A stretch of DNA of 5,892 bases from positions 1 to 5,892 of the forward strand of contig DYQV01000168.1 of NCBI GenBank assembly GCA_020719105.1, read 5' to 3'. This document shows, piece after piece, positions 1 through 5,848 of the stretch; position 1 is the first letter of the stretch, and each line of letters opens with the position of its first letter. A program made the position numbers and the translations under genes. The notes beneath the pieces are model-generated. The model saw nothing but the letters and a program-made list of their open reading frames with translations, made no database searches and was not told the DNA's origin. The stretch is from Rikenella microfusus (GTDB lineage: Bacteria; Bacteroidota; Bacteroidia; Bacteroidales; SZUA-534).

Positions 1-85
1 AAATGCGGTTGCCCTGCCCATAAATCCGTTTAGCTCTCAGCTTTACAGATTTTTTTTTACATTTACCATTCAGTAATCTATTAAA

Positions 86-1333
86 ATGAAGCAGGTTGTA
101 ATTGGTATATTTTTCACCGTATTGTGTTGGAAGCTGGGTTTTACTCAAGACAGCTTGTACCCAAGATATATCATCAATGCGCTGGGATCCGACAAATTTT
201 TAGGTCGGGGCTATGTAAATCGCGGCGATTTAAAAGCGGCCCGGTTTATTGCCAAGGAGTTAAAATTGATGGCTATAAATCCTATACTTAAAACGTACTA
301 CCAAAATTTAAGTTTTCCTATAAATTCGTTCCCGGGAACTATGAGTGTGACTTTGGGTGCAATTCCACTAAATGCAGTAGCAGATTTTGTAGTTGCCCCC
401 GATTGTCCATCTGTGCGAGGAACCTTTGAATTGGTTTACTTGCCTCAAAGCTGCGATACCAATGATCGGGTTTTTGATAGTCTGAAAAATGTAAACTATT
501 CAGGAAAAATTGTTGTTGTTCCTTTCATAAAAAGAAATTGGAAAATAGAAAATCCCTTTCAATCAGCCGGTTGGATAATTCCCAAAAAAACCATTTATTG
601 GTGGGCTTCAACAGGGCATCAGGAAGCAAAATCACCCCAACTATTCATTCAGGATTCATTGTTGGCAGGTAAACCCGACCGGATTGAACTTGACATTAAA
701 AATCAATTTTTTCCGGAATATACAACTCAAAATGTGTTGGGTTTTGTAAAAGGTAGCCAACTGCCCGATTCATTTATTGTGTTTACCGCACATTACGATC
801 ATTTAGGAGTGATGGGAAAAAATAATGTATTTCATGGAGCAAACGACAATGCCAGTGGAACTTCCATGGTTTTGGCACTGGCATCCTATTTCAGCAAGCC
901 TGAAAACAAACCCAAATACAGCATTGCCTTTCTGTTCTTTGCAGCAGAAGAGTCGGGTGTATTGGGCAGCATGTATTATGTCTCCAATCCAGCTTTTCCG
1001 TTATCGCAAATAAAAGCGTTGATTAATTTAGATATGGTTGGCTCTGGTTCTGAAGGTATTTCAATTGTCAATGGGGAAGCCAACCCATTCATTGTTAATC
1101 AAATTAAAGCGCTTAATTTAAAAAACAATTACGTTTCTGATATACGAATAGGCGGAGAATCGTGTAATAGCGACCATTGTTATTTTCATAAAGCCGGTGT
1201 ACCTGCCGTTTTTATATTTACGCGGGGACCCGAATGCAAAGAATACCATAATTTAAAGGATATTCCTGAAACCCTTCCTTTGACAAAGTTTACTGAACTC
1301 AAAAAAATGCTGATTGATTTGACCATTCAATAG
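86..1333 (+). CDS. Secreted M28-family zinc metallopeptidase (aminopeptidase-like)
   Basis: Predicted exported peptidase of 415 residues. The first ~20 residues form a signal peptide (short basic start, hydrophobic core, likely cleavage near FTQ-DS), so it acts in the periplasm or outside the cell. Residues ~90-200 precede the catalytic core and resemble a degenerate PA-type insert (strand GKIVVV). The M28 core follows with its full co-catalytic zinc set: H236 in AHYDHLG, D254 in GANDNASG, E288 (general base) and E289 (ligand) in AAEESGVLGS, D316 in INLDMVG, and H388 in EYHNLKD. The conserved SDH motif (362-364) is also present, so it should be active. Family members remove N-terminal residues from peptides; substrate cannot be told from sequence. 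The ATG at 86 is chosen because the signal peptide begins there; there is no Shine-Dalgarno sequence, as usual in Bacteroidota. The gene is complete, and the NigD-like gene follows after 73 bases. Confidence 0.93.
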   Translation: MKQVVIGIFFTVLCWKLGFTQDSLYPRYIINALGSDKFLGRGYVNRGDLKAARFIAKELKLMAINPILKTYYQNLSFPINSFPGTMSVTLGAIPLNAVADFVVAPDCPSVRGTFELVYLPQSCDTNDRVFDSLKNVNYSGKIVVVPFIKRNWKIENPFQSAGWIIPKKTIYWWASTGHQEAKSPQLFIQDSLLAGKPDRIELDIKNQFFPEYTTQNVLGFVKGSQLPDSFIVFTAHYDHLGVMGKNNVFHGANDNASGTSMVLALASYFSKPENKPKYSIAFLFFAAEESGVLGSMYYVSNPAFPLSQIKALINLDMVGSGSEGISIVNGEANPFIVNQIKALNLKNNYVSDIRIGGESCNSDHCYFHKAGVPAVFIFTRGPECKEYHNLKDIPETLPLTKFTELKKMLIDLTIQ

Positions 1334-1343
1334 TTTTATGTAA

Positions 1344-1375
1344 ATACAAATTGATTTTTGGTATGCCGTTTGTAT
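1344..1375. repeat. 7-bp inverted repeat between the M28 and NigD-like genes
   Basis: ATACAAA at 1344-1350 is a perfect inverted match of TTTGTAT at 1369-1375, with an 18-base spacer. It lies just after the M28 stop and before the NigD-like start. There is no T-run after the second arm, so it is not a classical terminator. It could be a weak hairpin, an operator or chance in AT-rich DNA. A TTGATT/TATAGA pair overlaps it, but Bacteroidota sigma factors do not normally use that pattern, so no promoter is called. Confidence 0.25.
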
Positions 1376-1406
1376 AGAATCAAAACCTAACTAAAATATA
1401 ACTACT

Positions 1407-2138
1407 ATGAACCAACTGCTAAAAGTAACAATCTTTGTGTCGATAATAGTCATTGCATTTACTGCGTGTAAGACTGAAGAACCAGAAACCTATTGGTATT
1501 ACTATGGGACGTATTTCAATACAACTGAAGGAGCTAATGATTTTATTGTGAAACTGGATAATGGCACAACCCTTATTCCAACTGAATCAGAGGGAATTCA
1601 AAATGGAGTTGAAGATAGTTCCAGAGTAGTAGTTACTTATGCCATAGTTTCCGAAATTAATGATACGCTGAATGCTAAAGTGGTAGAAGTAGCCGAAATA
1701 TTAACCAAAGGCATACTTCAATTAACCACAAACAATACGGATAGTATTGGAAATGATGAAGTTCAATTAAGTGCTGACGAAATTTGGCTTTCAGAATTTC
1801 ACCTGAATTTTGTATTTGGATATTATGGCGGAGCTACCACTCACTACATCAATCTGGTAAAGCCAATTGGTGAACAATTGGATGAAAATGGACGGCAGAT
1901 TCTTGAATTCAAGCATAACGATAACAATGATCCGTATAATTACTGGATACTTTCTGTAGTTTCATTTGATATGAGAAGTATTTATGCCGACGGAATGGAC
2001 AGTATCAATATTGTAGTGCATTCGAATAATTTTGATACTAGCGATTTTAAATGGGAAGGCACCTATTACTTCAATCATGCCAACTCAAGCAACGTTGCTA
2101 GAATAGGAGAGCAAAAGTATAATAAACTGATTGAATAA
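1407..2138 (+). CDS. NigD-like outer-membrane lipoprotein
   Basis: Lipoprotein of 243 residues. A hydrophobic signal (residues 4-18) leads into the lipobox FTAC, with lipidation expected at C21. The residues after the cysteine, KTEEPE, are acidic and resemble the export signal that sends Bacteroidota lipoproteins to the cell surface (inference). The mature part matches the NigD family: an N-terminal domain (~22-100) with the LDNGTTLIP motif, then the family signature LTKGILQLTTNNTDSIGNDE, then a C-terminal domain with HYINLV, LEFKHNDNNDP, VVSFDMRS and DSINIVV. The family is named after the fourth gene of the Prevotella nigrescens nigrescin bacteriocin locus. Its biochemical role is unknown, and no bacteriocin gene is visible here. 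Length is normal for the family. The ATG at 1407 is the only start that gives a proper signal peptide. A strong terminator follows 22 bases after the stop. It may share a transcript with the upstream peptidase. Confidence 0.88.
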   Translation: MNQLLKVTIFVSIIVIAFTACKTEEPETYWYYYGTYFNTTEGANDFIVKLDNGTTLIPTESEGIQNGVEDSSRVVVTYAIVSEINDTLNAKVVEVAEILTKGILQLTTNNTDSIGNDEVQLSADEIWLSEFHLNFVFGYYGGATTHYINLVKPIGEQLDENGRQILEFKHNDNNDPYNYWILSVVSFDMRSIYADGMDSINIVVHSNNFDTSDFKWEGTYYFNHANSSNVARIGEQKYNKLIE

Positions 2139-2160
2139 ATACCCCATTTGCAAAAGGGAA

Positions 2161-2192
2161 AGCAGGTTATTCAGTGAATGACCTGCTTTTTT
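2161..2192 (+). terminator. Intrinsic terminator of the NigD-like gene
   Basis: A 12-bp stem (2161-2172 with 2176-2187, one U-G wobble, 3-base loop AGT) is followed by a run of T to 2192. This is a textbook rho-independent terminator for + transcripts. On the - strand the stem is followed by TTTCCCTTTTG, so it may also stop leftward transcripts less efficiently. It sits exactly between the two convergent gene blocks. Confidence 0.92.
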
Positions 2193-2203
2193 AATACCTA
2201 AAT

Positions 2204-2410
2204 TCAAGCAATTAATGTAAACAACTTCCAGTAAATTAATTGCTTAAAGAATAATACATACGCCTGATGAAATAAACTGTTGGCTACTTTTGTGCTTAAT
2301 TCCGGTGAAACAAAAATATGAGCTGCCAGCAACCAACCCAAGAATAAGGCCAATCCAACTATTGCGGAATGAAGCGGTTGTGATTGCTGTTGATTGATTT
2401 CTTTTGTCAA
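2204..2410 (-). CDS. Doubtful small membrane ORF (68 aa), TTG start
   Basis: Not recognised. The frame encodes 68 residues with one clear hydrophobic segment (about residues 15-34, SAIVGLALFLGWLLAAHIFV) and a second moderately hydrophobic stretch near the C terminus (47-66). It would be a small one- or two-pass membrane protein. It begins 20 bases after the toast-rack gene stop and could be the last gene of that transcript. Against it: the only start is TTG, there is an in-frame TAA five codons upstream of that TTG, there is no ribosome binding site, and a perfect 11-bp inverted repeat overlaps its last codons. It may be real, a remnant, or an untranslated 3' region. Confidence 0.3.
   Translation of the reverse strand: MTKEINQQQSQPLHSAIVGLALFLGWLLAAHIFVSPELSTKVANSLFHQAYVLFFKQLIYWKLFTLIA
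2206..2245. repeat. Perfect 11-bp inverted repeat (18-base spacer)
   Basis: AAGCAATTAAT at 2206-2216 is the exact reverse complement of ATTAATTGCTT at 2235-2245. It overlaps the end of the small - strand ORF and lies 14 bases from the terminator. It can fold as an AT-rich hairpin at the 3' end of leftward transcripts, but no T-run follows on the - strand. Possible roles are 3'-end protection, a weak terminator or a protein site; none is proven. Confidence 0.5.
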
Positions 2411-2430
2411 AGTACCGTTATTTTATGTTG

Positions 2431-3189
2431 TTATTTTTCTGAAATATCAACACTGCCAATGGCTCCGTTTACTTGAATTTCAAGATTGTATTTGGACTTT
2501 CCATAAAGGGCATTGGTGTATTCTTTTCCTTCTTTTTTATAGTTGGGAGTTTCTACATTACCGAGAAATCCTTTTACAGTTACCCTAACACCCATATTGG
2601 CAGGCACTATTAAATTCATTTGGCCTATACCTGCGTTTATGATTGCAGATAAATTATTTTTCCAGATTCCTGATAAATCAAACGTAGCTTCTCCAATGCC
2701 AGCCTCAACTTTTAATAGAGGTACCGATGTATTGGATAAGTTAACGTTAAATGAGCCAACTCCTAAACGGAATACTGCTTTATGGATACTAAAATCGTGA
2801 AAATCAATGTCTGCCAAACCTGCTCCCAAAACAATCCCAAGGGAATAATTCAGCGATGGATTGAGGTTAATGTTGCAACGATTGTAATCGCCGATGTGTT
2901 TTTCTTCTCCTTCAGTCTGTGCGGTAATAGTTAGTTTACCCCGTTCATCTAATTCGGCAAAGGCAATGGATGGGTTCCAATCAGCTTTATCGTAAGTTAG
3001 TTTTACCTGCGCCAGTTCTGTGGTTTCTCCGTTTACAATCAAATGGCCACCGGCAATTTGAATTAAAGCAGTAATATTTTCGCTTTTGCCCTTTTTTATG
3101 GTTTGCTCCAGCGTTGAAAACTTTTCTTGAGCATTCACGGCGCTTATTACGACAAAAGTAACCAGTAAAGAAAAAATAGATTTATTCAT
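2431..3189 (-). CDS. Secreted toast-rack / LiaF-like beta-repeat protein
   Basis: Exported protein of 252 residues. Residues 1-20 form a signal peptide with a type I cleavage site (VNA-QE). The N-terminal half (~30-115) looks like the toast_rack_N domain: a GGHLIVNG strand, then paired strands ending in GKLTITAQ. The C-terminal half (~115-250) is a ladder of ~20-residue strand repeats, each opening with a small-Gly pair (LGAGLADIDF, LGVGSFNVNL, AGIGEATFDL, AGIGQMNLIV, NGAIGSVDIS). This pattern is typical of the LiaF/DUF2154-type C-terminal domain. Relatives are often membrane-anchored and act in envelope-stress signalling or have no known role; here there is no membrane segment beyond the signal. 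The ATG at 3187-3189 gives the signal peptide. It lies 58 bases after the nucleosidase gene and may be co-transcribed with it, since no terminator separates them. Function unknown. Confidence 0.8.
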   Translation of the reverse strand: MNKSIFSLLVTFVVISAVNAQEKFSTLEQTIKKGKSENITALIQIAGGHLIVNGETTELAQVKLTYDKADWNPSIAFAELDERGKLTITAQTEGEEKHIGDYNRCNINLNPSLNYSLGIVLGAGLADIDFHDFSIHKAVFRLGVGSFNVNLSNTSVPLLKVEAGIGEATFDLSGIWKNNLSAIINAGIGQMNLIVPANMGVRVTVKGFLGNVETPNYKKEGKEYTNALYGKSKYNLEIQVNGAIGSVDISEK

Positions 3190-3247
3190 AATTTTTATGT
3201 AAACTGATGATGCAAGCTACTAAAAATGTAACATTCTGCTTTAAAAT

Positions 3248-3991
3248 TTACTTCTCAGGTGAAACAATTTCTTCCATAGTCTTCTGATAAATAAAATCAA
3301 TGAGCTGAATTAATTTTAGATTCAGGTTTTTAGTTGCCAAATTAAAATTTGCTTTAAATTCCACTTCTGTTGGAATTCCACCATCCACCATATCGGTAAC
3401 CGATTTAATAGGAATGAATGCTTTATTCAATAGTTGGCAAACCCAAGCAACAGAAGCTGCTTCCATATCTTTTAGCGAGGCATTGCTCATTTTCATTAGT
3501 TGCAGATCGCGATCGACATAGTCTAACGAATTTCCCGTAGAAATAATCCCCTGTTTTATTCCAATTTGCTTAGCTAAGTAATCGGTATTAATGAGTCCAT
3601 AATTTCCAATTCCGTATTCATCAAACTTGGGCAAAGGAATTCTCCGATCGTGATATACCACCCGATTGGTACCAATATAAACGTCGCCAATTTTTGCGCC
3701 GGAATGGGCAAATCCGCCAGCAGTACCTGCATTTATTACTATATCGGGATTAACTTCGTTTATTAACACATAGGTATTCAGTGTGGCGGCTTGTGTACCC
3801 ACATTATCAACACCGGTAAACGAACAGGTACCATTGAGGGAAACAACTATTTTATTTTCAGCATTGCCATAAAGTTCTACCGGATAGTTGCCATTTATTC
3901 TCTCTAAATTGAAATGATGAATTGTTGCCAAAGCCTCACCTTTCATGGCAAAAACTATCCCAATTTTCTCTATTTTGTTGTTTAAATCCAT
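3248..3991 (-). CDS. 5'-methylthioadenosine nucleosidase, plant-type (MTN/MTAN family)
   Basis: Cytosolic enzyme of 247 residues that hydrolyses 5'-methylthioadenosine, and possibly S-adenosylhomocysteine, to adenine plus the thio-ribose. Catalytic landmarks of the PNP/UDP phosphorylase superfamily are all present: E19 in FAMKGEA (general acid/base position), the INAGTAGG ribose/anion loop at 86-93, M176-E177 in DMEAASVA (ribose binding), and D200 in SVTDMVDG (purine N7 protonation). The segment YHDRRIPLPKFDEYGIG (113-129), the LKDMEAASVAWV block and VTDMVDGG closely resemble plant MTN proteins such as Arabidopsis MTN1, more than E. coli Pfs. The ATG at 3991 starts only 5 bases after the apt stop, so the two are translated from one message. 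The pairing makes sense because the adenine released is the substrate of Apt. Whether it also acts on S-adenosylhomocysteine cannot be told from sequence. Confidence 0.9.
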   Translation of the reverse strand: MDLNNKIEKIGIVFAMKGEALATIHHFNLERINGNYPVELYGNAENKIVVSLNGTCSFTGVDNVGTQAATLNTYVLINEVNPDIVINAGTAGGFAHSGAKIGDVYIGTNRVVYHDRRIPLPKFDEYGIGNYGLINTDYLAKQIGIKQGIISTGNSLDYVDRDLQLMKMSNASLKDMEAASVAWVCQLLNKAFIPIKSVTDMVDGGIPTEVEFKANFNLATKNLNLKLIQLIDFIYQKTMEEIVSPEK

Positions 3992-3996
3992 GGGTA

Positions 3997-4530
3997 CTAT
4001 GAATCAAACTTAATAAGTGAATGAATATTGTAGGTTTTATTATTCGTAATGCGGCTACGCCCATTAAGATGCGATAGTTCCACAATAAAGCTGATATAAA
4101 TTTTTTGAGGGTTGAATTTACTGATGAGTTCAATGGCCGCATTAATGGTGCCTCCGGTGGCTAGCAAATCATCGTGCAGCAATACAATATCCCCATTATG
4201 TATAGCGTCGTTGTGTATTTCAATTACATCGGTGCCATATTCCAATTTATAAGCAACGCTTGTAGTTGAATAAGGCAATTTTCCCTGCTTCCTTATGGGT
4301 ACAAAGCCTGCATTCAGCTTATATGCCAAACTGCTGCCAATAATAAAACCCCGCGATTCAATACCACAAATCTTAGTGATTCCTTTATTTGCATAGTACT
4401 TCTGCAGTTCATCCGTAGTTGCCTGAAAACTTTCATTATCAGATAGTAAAGGAGTGATATCTTTATATGAAATGCCTTTCTTGGGAAAATCATCGATGAT
4501 TCTTATTTTACTTTTTAAATGTAACTTCAT
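3997..4530 (-). CDS. apt: Adenine phosphoribosyltransferase
   Basis: Cytosolic purine-salvage enzyme: adenine + PRPP gives AMP + pyrophosphate. The 177 residues match the usual length. Diagnostic blocks in order: DDFPKKGISYKDITPLL (13-29), CGIESRGFIIGSSLAYKL (55-72), the FVPIRKQGKLP adenine/loop region (76-86), LEYGTDVIEIH (96-106) with E104 at the catalytic Glu position, and the PRPP-binding signature LLHDDLLATGGT (117-128) with D120-D121. The C terminus ends in the family's HSLIKFDS. The ATG at 4530 fits the family N terminus. It leads the nucleosidase gene by 5 bases. A weak Bacteroidota-type promoter lies 56-84 bases upstream, in the 94-base gap after the preceding gene, so apt-mtn may form its own operon. 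Confidence 0.97.
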   Translation of the reverse strand: MKLHLKSKIRIIDDFPKKGISYKDITPLLSDNESFQATTDELQKYYANKGITKICGIESRGFIIGSSLAYKLNAGFVPIRKQGKLPYSTTSVAYKLEYGTDVIEIHNDAIHNGDIVLLHDDLLATGGTINAAIELISKFNPQKIYISFIVELSHLNGRSRITNNKTYNIHSLIKFDS

Positions 4531-4585
4531 AAAAGTGCTTTTAATTCATAATACTAATCTGGCTCAACTTGTTATATCATGCGGA

Positions 4586-4614
4586 AGAACTTAGTGATTC
4601 TTTATCTGCTCAAA
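4586..4614 (-). promoter_or_regulatory. Possible promoter for the apt-nucleosidase pair
   Basis: Read on the - strand, TTTG (4614-4611) is followed after 17 bases by TAAGTTCT (4593-4586). This approximates the Bacteroidota consensus TTTG, ~19 bases, TAnnTTTG, with two mismatches in the -7 box and a slightly short spacer. It would leave a leader of roughly 50 bases before the apt ATG. The position in the 94-base gap is sensible, but the match is weak. Confidence 0.3.
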
Positions 4615-4624
4615 CCATCGAAAT

Positions 4625-5134
4625 TCAAGATAAGTTGTTTAAAATCCGGTTCAAATTTTGATTGAATTCAGGTAATATGAGCGAGGAATTGAAGGTTGGG
4701 TTTGCCACAAATTCTGCCGAATGAACATTGATATACCCTTTAACAAAATTAGGAGCCAGACAATAAATCATGTCTTCTTCTGCATTTATGATGGGTGGTT
4801 TTACTGTTAATACTTCTGAAAAATGATGCGCTTTTTTCACTAATGGAGCTGAAAAATCTTCAATAATCTGTTTTGAAATTTGTATAATAATGGTATAATC
4901 TCCATAAGCTTGCCTTACGATGCTAAAATATTTTATGGTTATTGGGTCTTTGGCCGAAACTACGTCAGTGGTAAAGTCCAAGTGACTTTGAAATTCAAAT
5001 CCATGCTTTATAATTTTATCGGCGGTTTCTTTTGTTTTCGTATTGTGTAAAAAAGTTACCACATCGTTTTTACAATCAATAATCTTAATCAGATTTTGAA
5101 GATAAATTGATTCGCCAGATACATTTCCATCCAA
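4625..5134 (-). CDS. Conserved-looking protein of unknown function, possible ADP-ribosyltransferase-like fold
   Basis: Not assigned to a named family with confidence. It has no signal peptide or membrane segment, so it is probably cytosolic. With the start used here it has 169 residues. The segment TFLHNTKTKETADKIIKHGF (27-46) resembles the first strand and helix of ADP-ribosyltransferase-fold proteins (typically HGT, helix, GF). Later blocks are HLDFTTD (51-57), QAYGDYTIIIQIS (75-87), HHFSEVLTV (103-111) and EEDMIYCLAP with FVKGYINV (119-137), where an acidic pair precedes the closing strands. This is inference from pattern only. There is no in-frame ATG before the core. The frame opens at a TTG at 5176, overlapping tlpA by 23 bases; other options are TTG at 5143 or 5134 and GTG at 5062. 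TTG 5134 is preferred because it clears the tlpA stop and keeps the plausible SIYLQNLIKII helix. It is probably translated by coupling to tlpA, and apt lies 94 bases downstream. Confidence 0.72.
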   Translation of the reverse strand: MDGNVSGESIYLQNLIKIIDCKNDVVTFLHNTKTKETADKIIKHGFEFQSHLDFTTDVVSAKDPITIKYFSIVRQAYGDYTIIIQISKQIIEDFSAPLVKKAHHFSEVLTVKPPIINAEEDMIYCLAPNFVKGYINVHSAEFVANPTFNSSLILPEFNQNLNRILNNLS

Positions 5135-5153
5135 TGATTCCAATGTGAACTTT

Positions 5154-5696
5154 TTAATTCTTGCTAACCTCTTCAATAATCACTTTTTTCATCGCATCAA
5201 ACTCTTTGCGGTTAAAAAGCCTTGTGAGATATATTATTTTTCCTTGCCGGTCAACAATAACATTTCGGGTAACTCCGGCATCTTTTTGAGCAAATTTACT
5301 AAATATTTCGGCTTCCGGATCCAATCCTAATGGGTAAGTAATCTGGGTTTGTTGGGCAAACTCTTTTACTTTTTCAATGGGTTCATCGCGGTCAATTCCA
5401 ATCAGTACAAAATCCTTATTTTTAAGGACTTGCCAAATTTCTGATTCAATAAACGGCATCTCTTTACGACAAACCCCGCACCAACTGGCGGTAAACTGTA
5501 TCATCACTACTTTACCAACTTGGTCGGAAAGTTTTAAAAGGGTACCGTTATCAAGGGTGGTTGCAAAATCAGGGGCTCTATCGCCTATCTTAATCAGGTA
5601 TCCATGAGTTTCATCCTCGGTTTGGGCTTTTATTTCACAACTAAAAACCCCTTGAATCAATAAAATAATGGCAAATACTATAGTTTTCGCATTCAC
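5154..5696 (-). CDS. TlpA-like periplasmic thiol-disulfide oxidoreductase
   Basis: Exported thioredoxin-fold protein of 180 residues. Residues 1-24 form a signal: either type I cleavage after IKA-QT or, less likely, a poor lipobox VFSC with C20. The domain follows the AhpC/TSA-Redoxin order: KIGDRAPDFATTLDNGTLLKLSDQ (36-59), then the redox centre ASWCGVC (C73 and C76) followed by KEMP, then FVLIGIDRDEP (96-106), YPLGLDPE and the closing NVIVDRQGKI (145-154). It should reduce or exchange disulfides in the periplasm; the partner is unknown. The residues before the closing strand are GVTRN (141-145), with no cis-proline, which is odd for a thioredoxin and recalls the Arg of peroxiredoxins. Translation starts at GTG 5696: the frame is closed by a TAA upstream, there is no earlier ATG, and this start supplies the signal. 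The next gene overlaps or abuts its stop. Confidence 0.9.
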   Translation of the reverse strand: MNAKTIVFAIILLIQGVFSCEIKAQTEDETHGYLIKIGDRAPDFATTLDNGTLLKLSDQVGKVVMIQFTASWCGVCRKEMPFIESEIWQVLKNKDFVLIGIDRDEPIEKVKEFAQQTQITYPLGLDPEAEIFSKFAQKDAGVTRNVIVDRQGKIIYLTRLFNRKEFDAMKKVIIEEVSKN

Positions 5697-5781
5697 AATT
5701 GTATATTTTTTGATAGGTGAAGGTAATTATTTTTTATGCAAAAAAGCATGTTGAAGTTCTTGATCATATATTTGAAAAGGA

Positions 5782-5800
5782 CCAAATGCTTTTTATTTGG
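5782..5800. repeat. Small hairpin upstream of tlpA
   Basis: CCAAAT (5782-5787) pairs exactly with ATTTGG (5795-5800) around a 7-base loop GCTTTTT. It lies in the intergenic stretch between tlpA (leftward) and the putative rightward gene at the window edge. It has no following T-run on either strand, so it is not a terminator. It might be a regulatory dyad for either gene. Confidence 0.35.
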
Positions 5801-5808
5801 ATGGAAAT

Positions 5809-5820
5809 AAAAGGCCTTTT
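5809..5820. repeat. 12-bp perfect palindrome AAAAGGCCTTTT
   Basis: AAAAGGCCTTTT is fully self-complementary with no spacer, so it is better suited to binding a dimeric protein than to forming a hairpin. Its right end (TTTT, 5817-5820) coincides with the -33 position of the candidate rightward promoter, the expected place for an operator. Chance occurrence in AT-rich DNA cannot be excluded. Confidence 0.35.
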
Positions 5821-5848
5821 CCAAAAACTGAATACATCTCTATGTTTG
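5817..5848 (+). promoter_or_regulatory. Candidate Bacteroidota promoter for a gene starting at the window edge
   Basis: TATGTTTG at 5841-5848 matches the Bacteroidota -7 consensus TAnnTTTG exactly. TTTT at 5817-5820, 20 bases upstream, matches three of four bases of the -33 TTTG element. An A-rich tract then leads to ATG at 5890-5892, the last three bases of the window, giving a leader of about 35 bases. This suggests a + strand gene diverging from tlpA, but its coding sequence lies outside the window. Confidence 0.45.

Noticed and set aside
58..65. TACATTTA as a -7 box for the M28 peptidase gene.
   Set aside because: It matches seven of eight positions of TAnnTTTG, but no TTTG-like element occurs 17-23 bases upstream, and it lies only 20 bases from the ATG. 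T-rich DNA produces such matches easily.
1..76. Open reading tails at the left edge (+ frame ending at TAA 74-76, + frame ending at TAG 31-33, and a - strand frame with ATG at 19-21).
   Set aside because: Each is too short to recognise and they contradict one another. The first ~35 bases are more GC-rich than the rest and may belong to a neighbouring gene, but neither strand nor product can be chosen.
2394..2800. Two + strand frames of 64 and 85 codons opposite the toast-rack gene and the gap after it.
   Set aside because: They lie largely antisense to a gene with clear domain structure and show no family features; they are shadow frames.
3223..3230. A - strand TACATTTT before the toast-rack gene as a promoter.
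   Set aside because: It resembles the -7 box, but there is no -33 element at proper spacing; co-transcription from the nucleosidase gene is as likely.
3936..4142. A 68-codon - strand frame spanning the apt-nucleosidase junction.
   Set aside because: It overlaps two firmly identified enzymes in another frame and has no features of its own.
4531..4542. AAAAGTGCTTTT just upstream of apt as a hairpin.
   Set aside because: The loop would be only two bases and the arms are short A/T runs, so no stable structure is expected.
5736..5810. A 24-residue + strand ORF starting MQKSMLKFLIIYLK.
   Set aside because: It is very short, has no promoter of its own, and ends at the palindrome. Such hydrophobic peptides arise often in AT-rich intergenic DNA.
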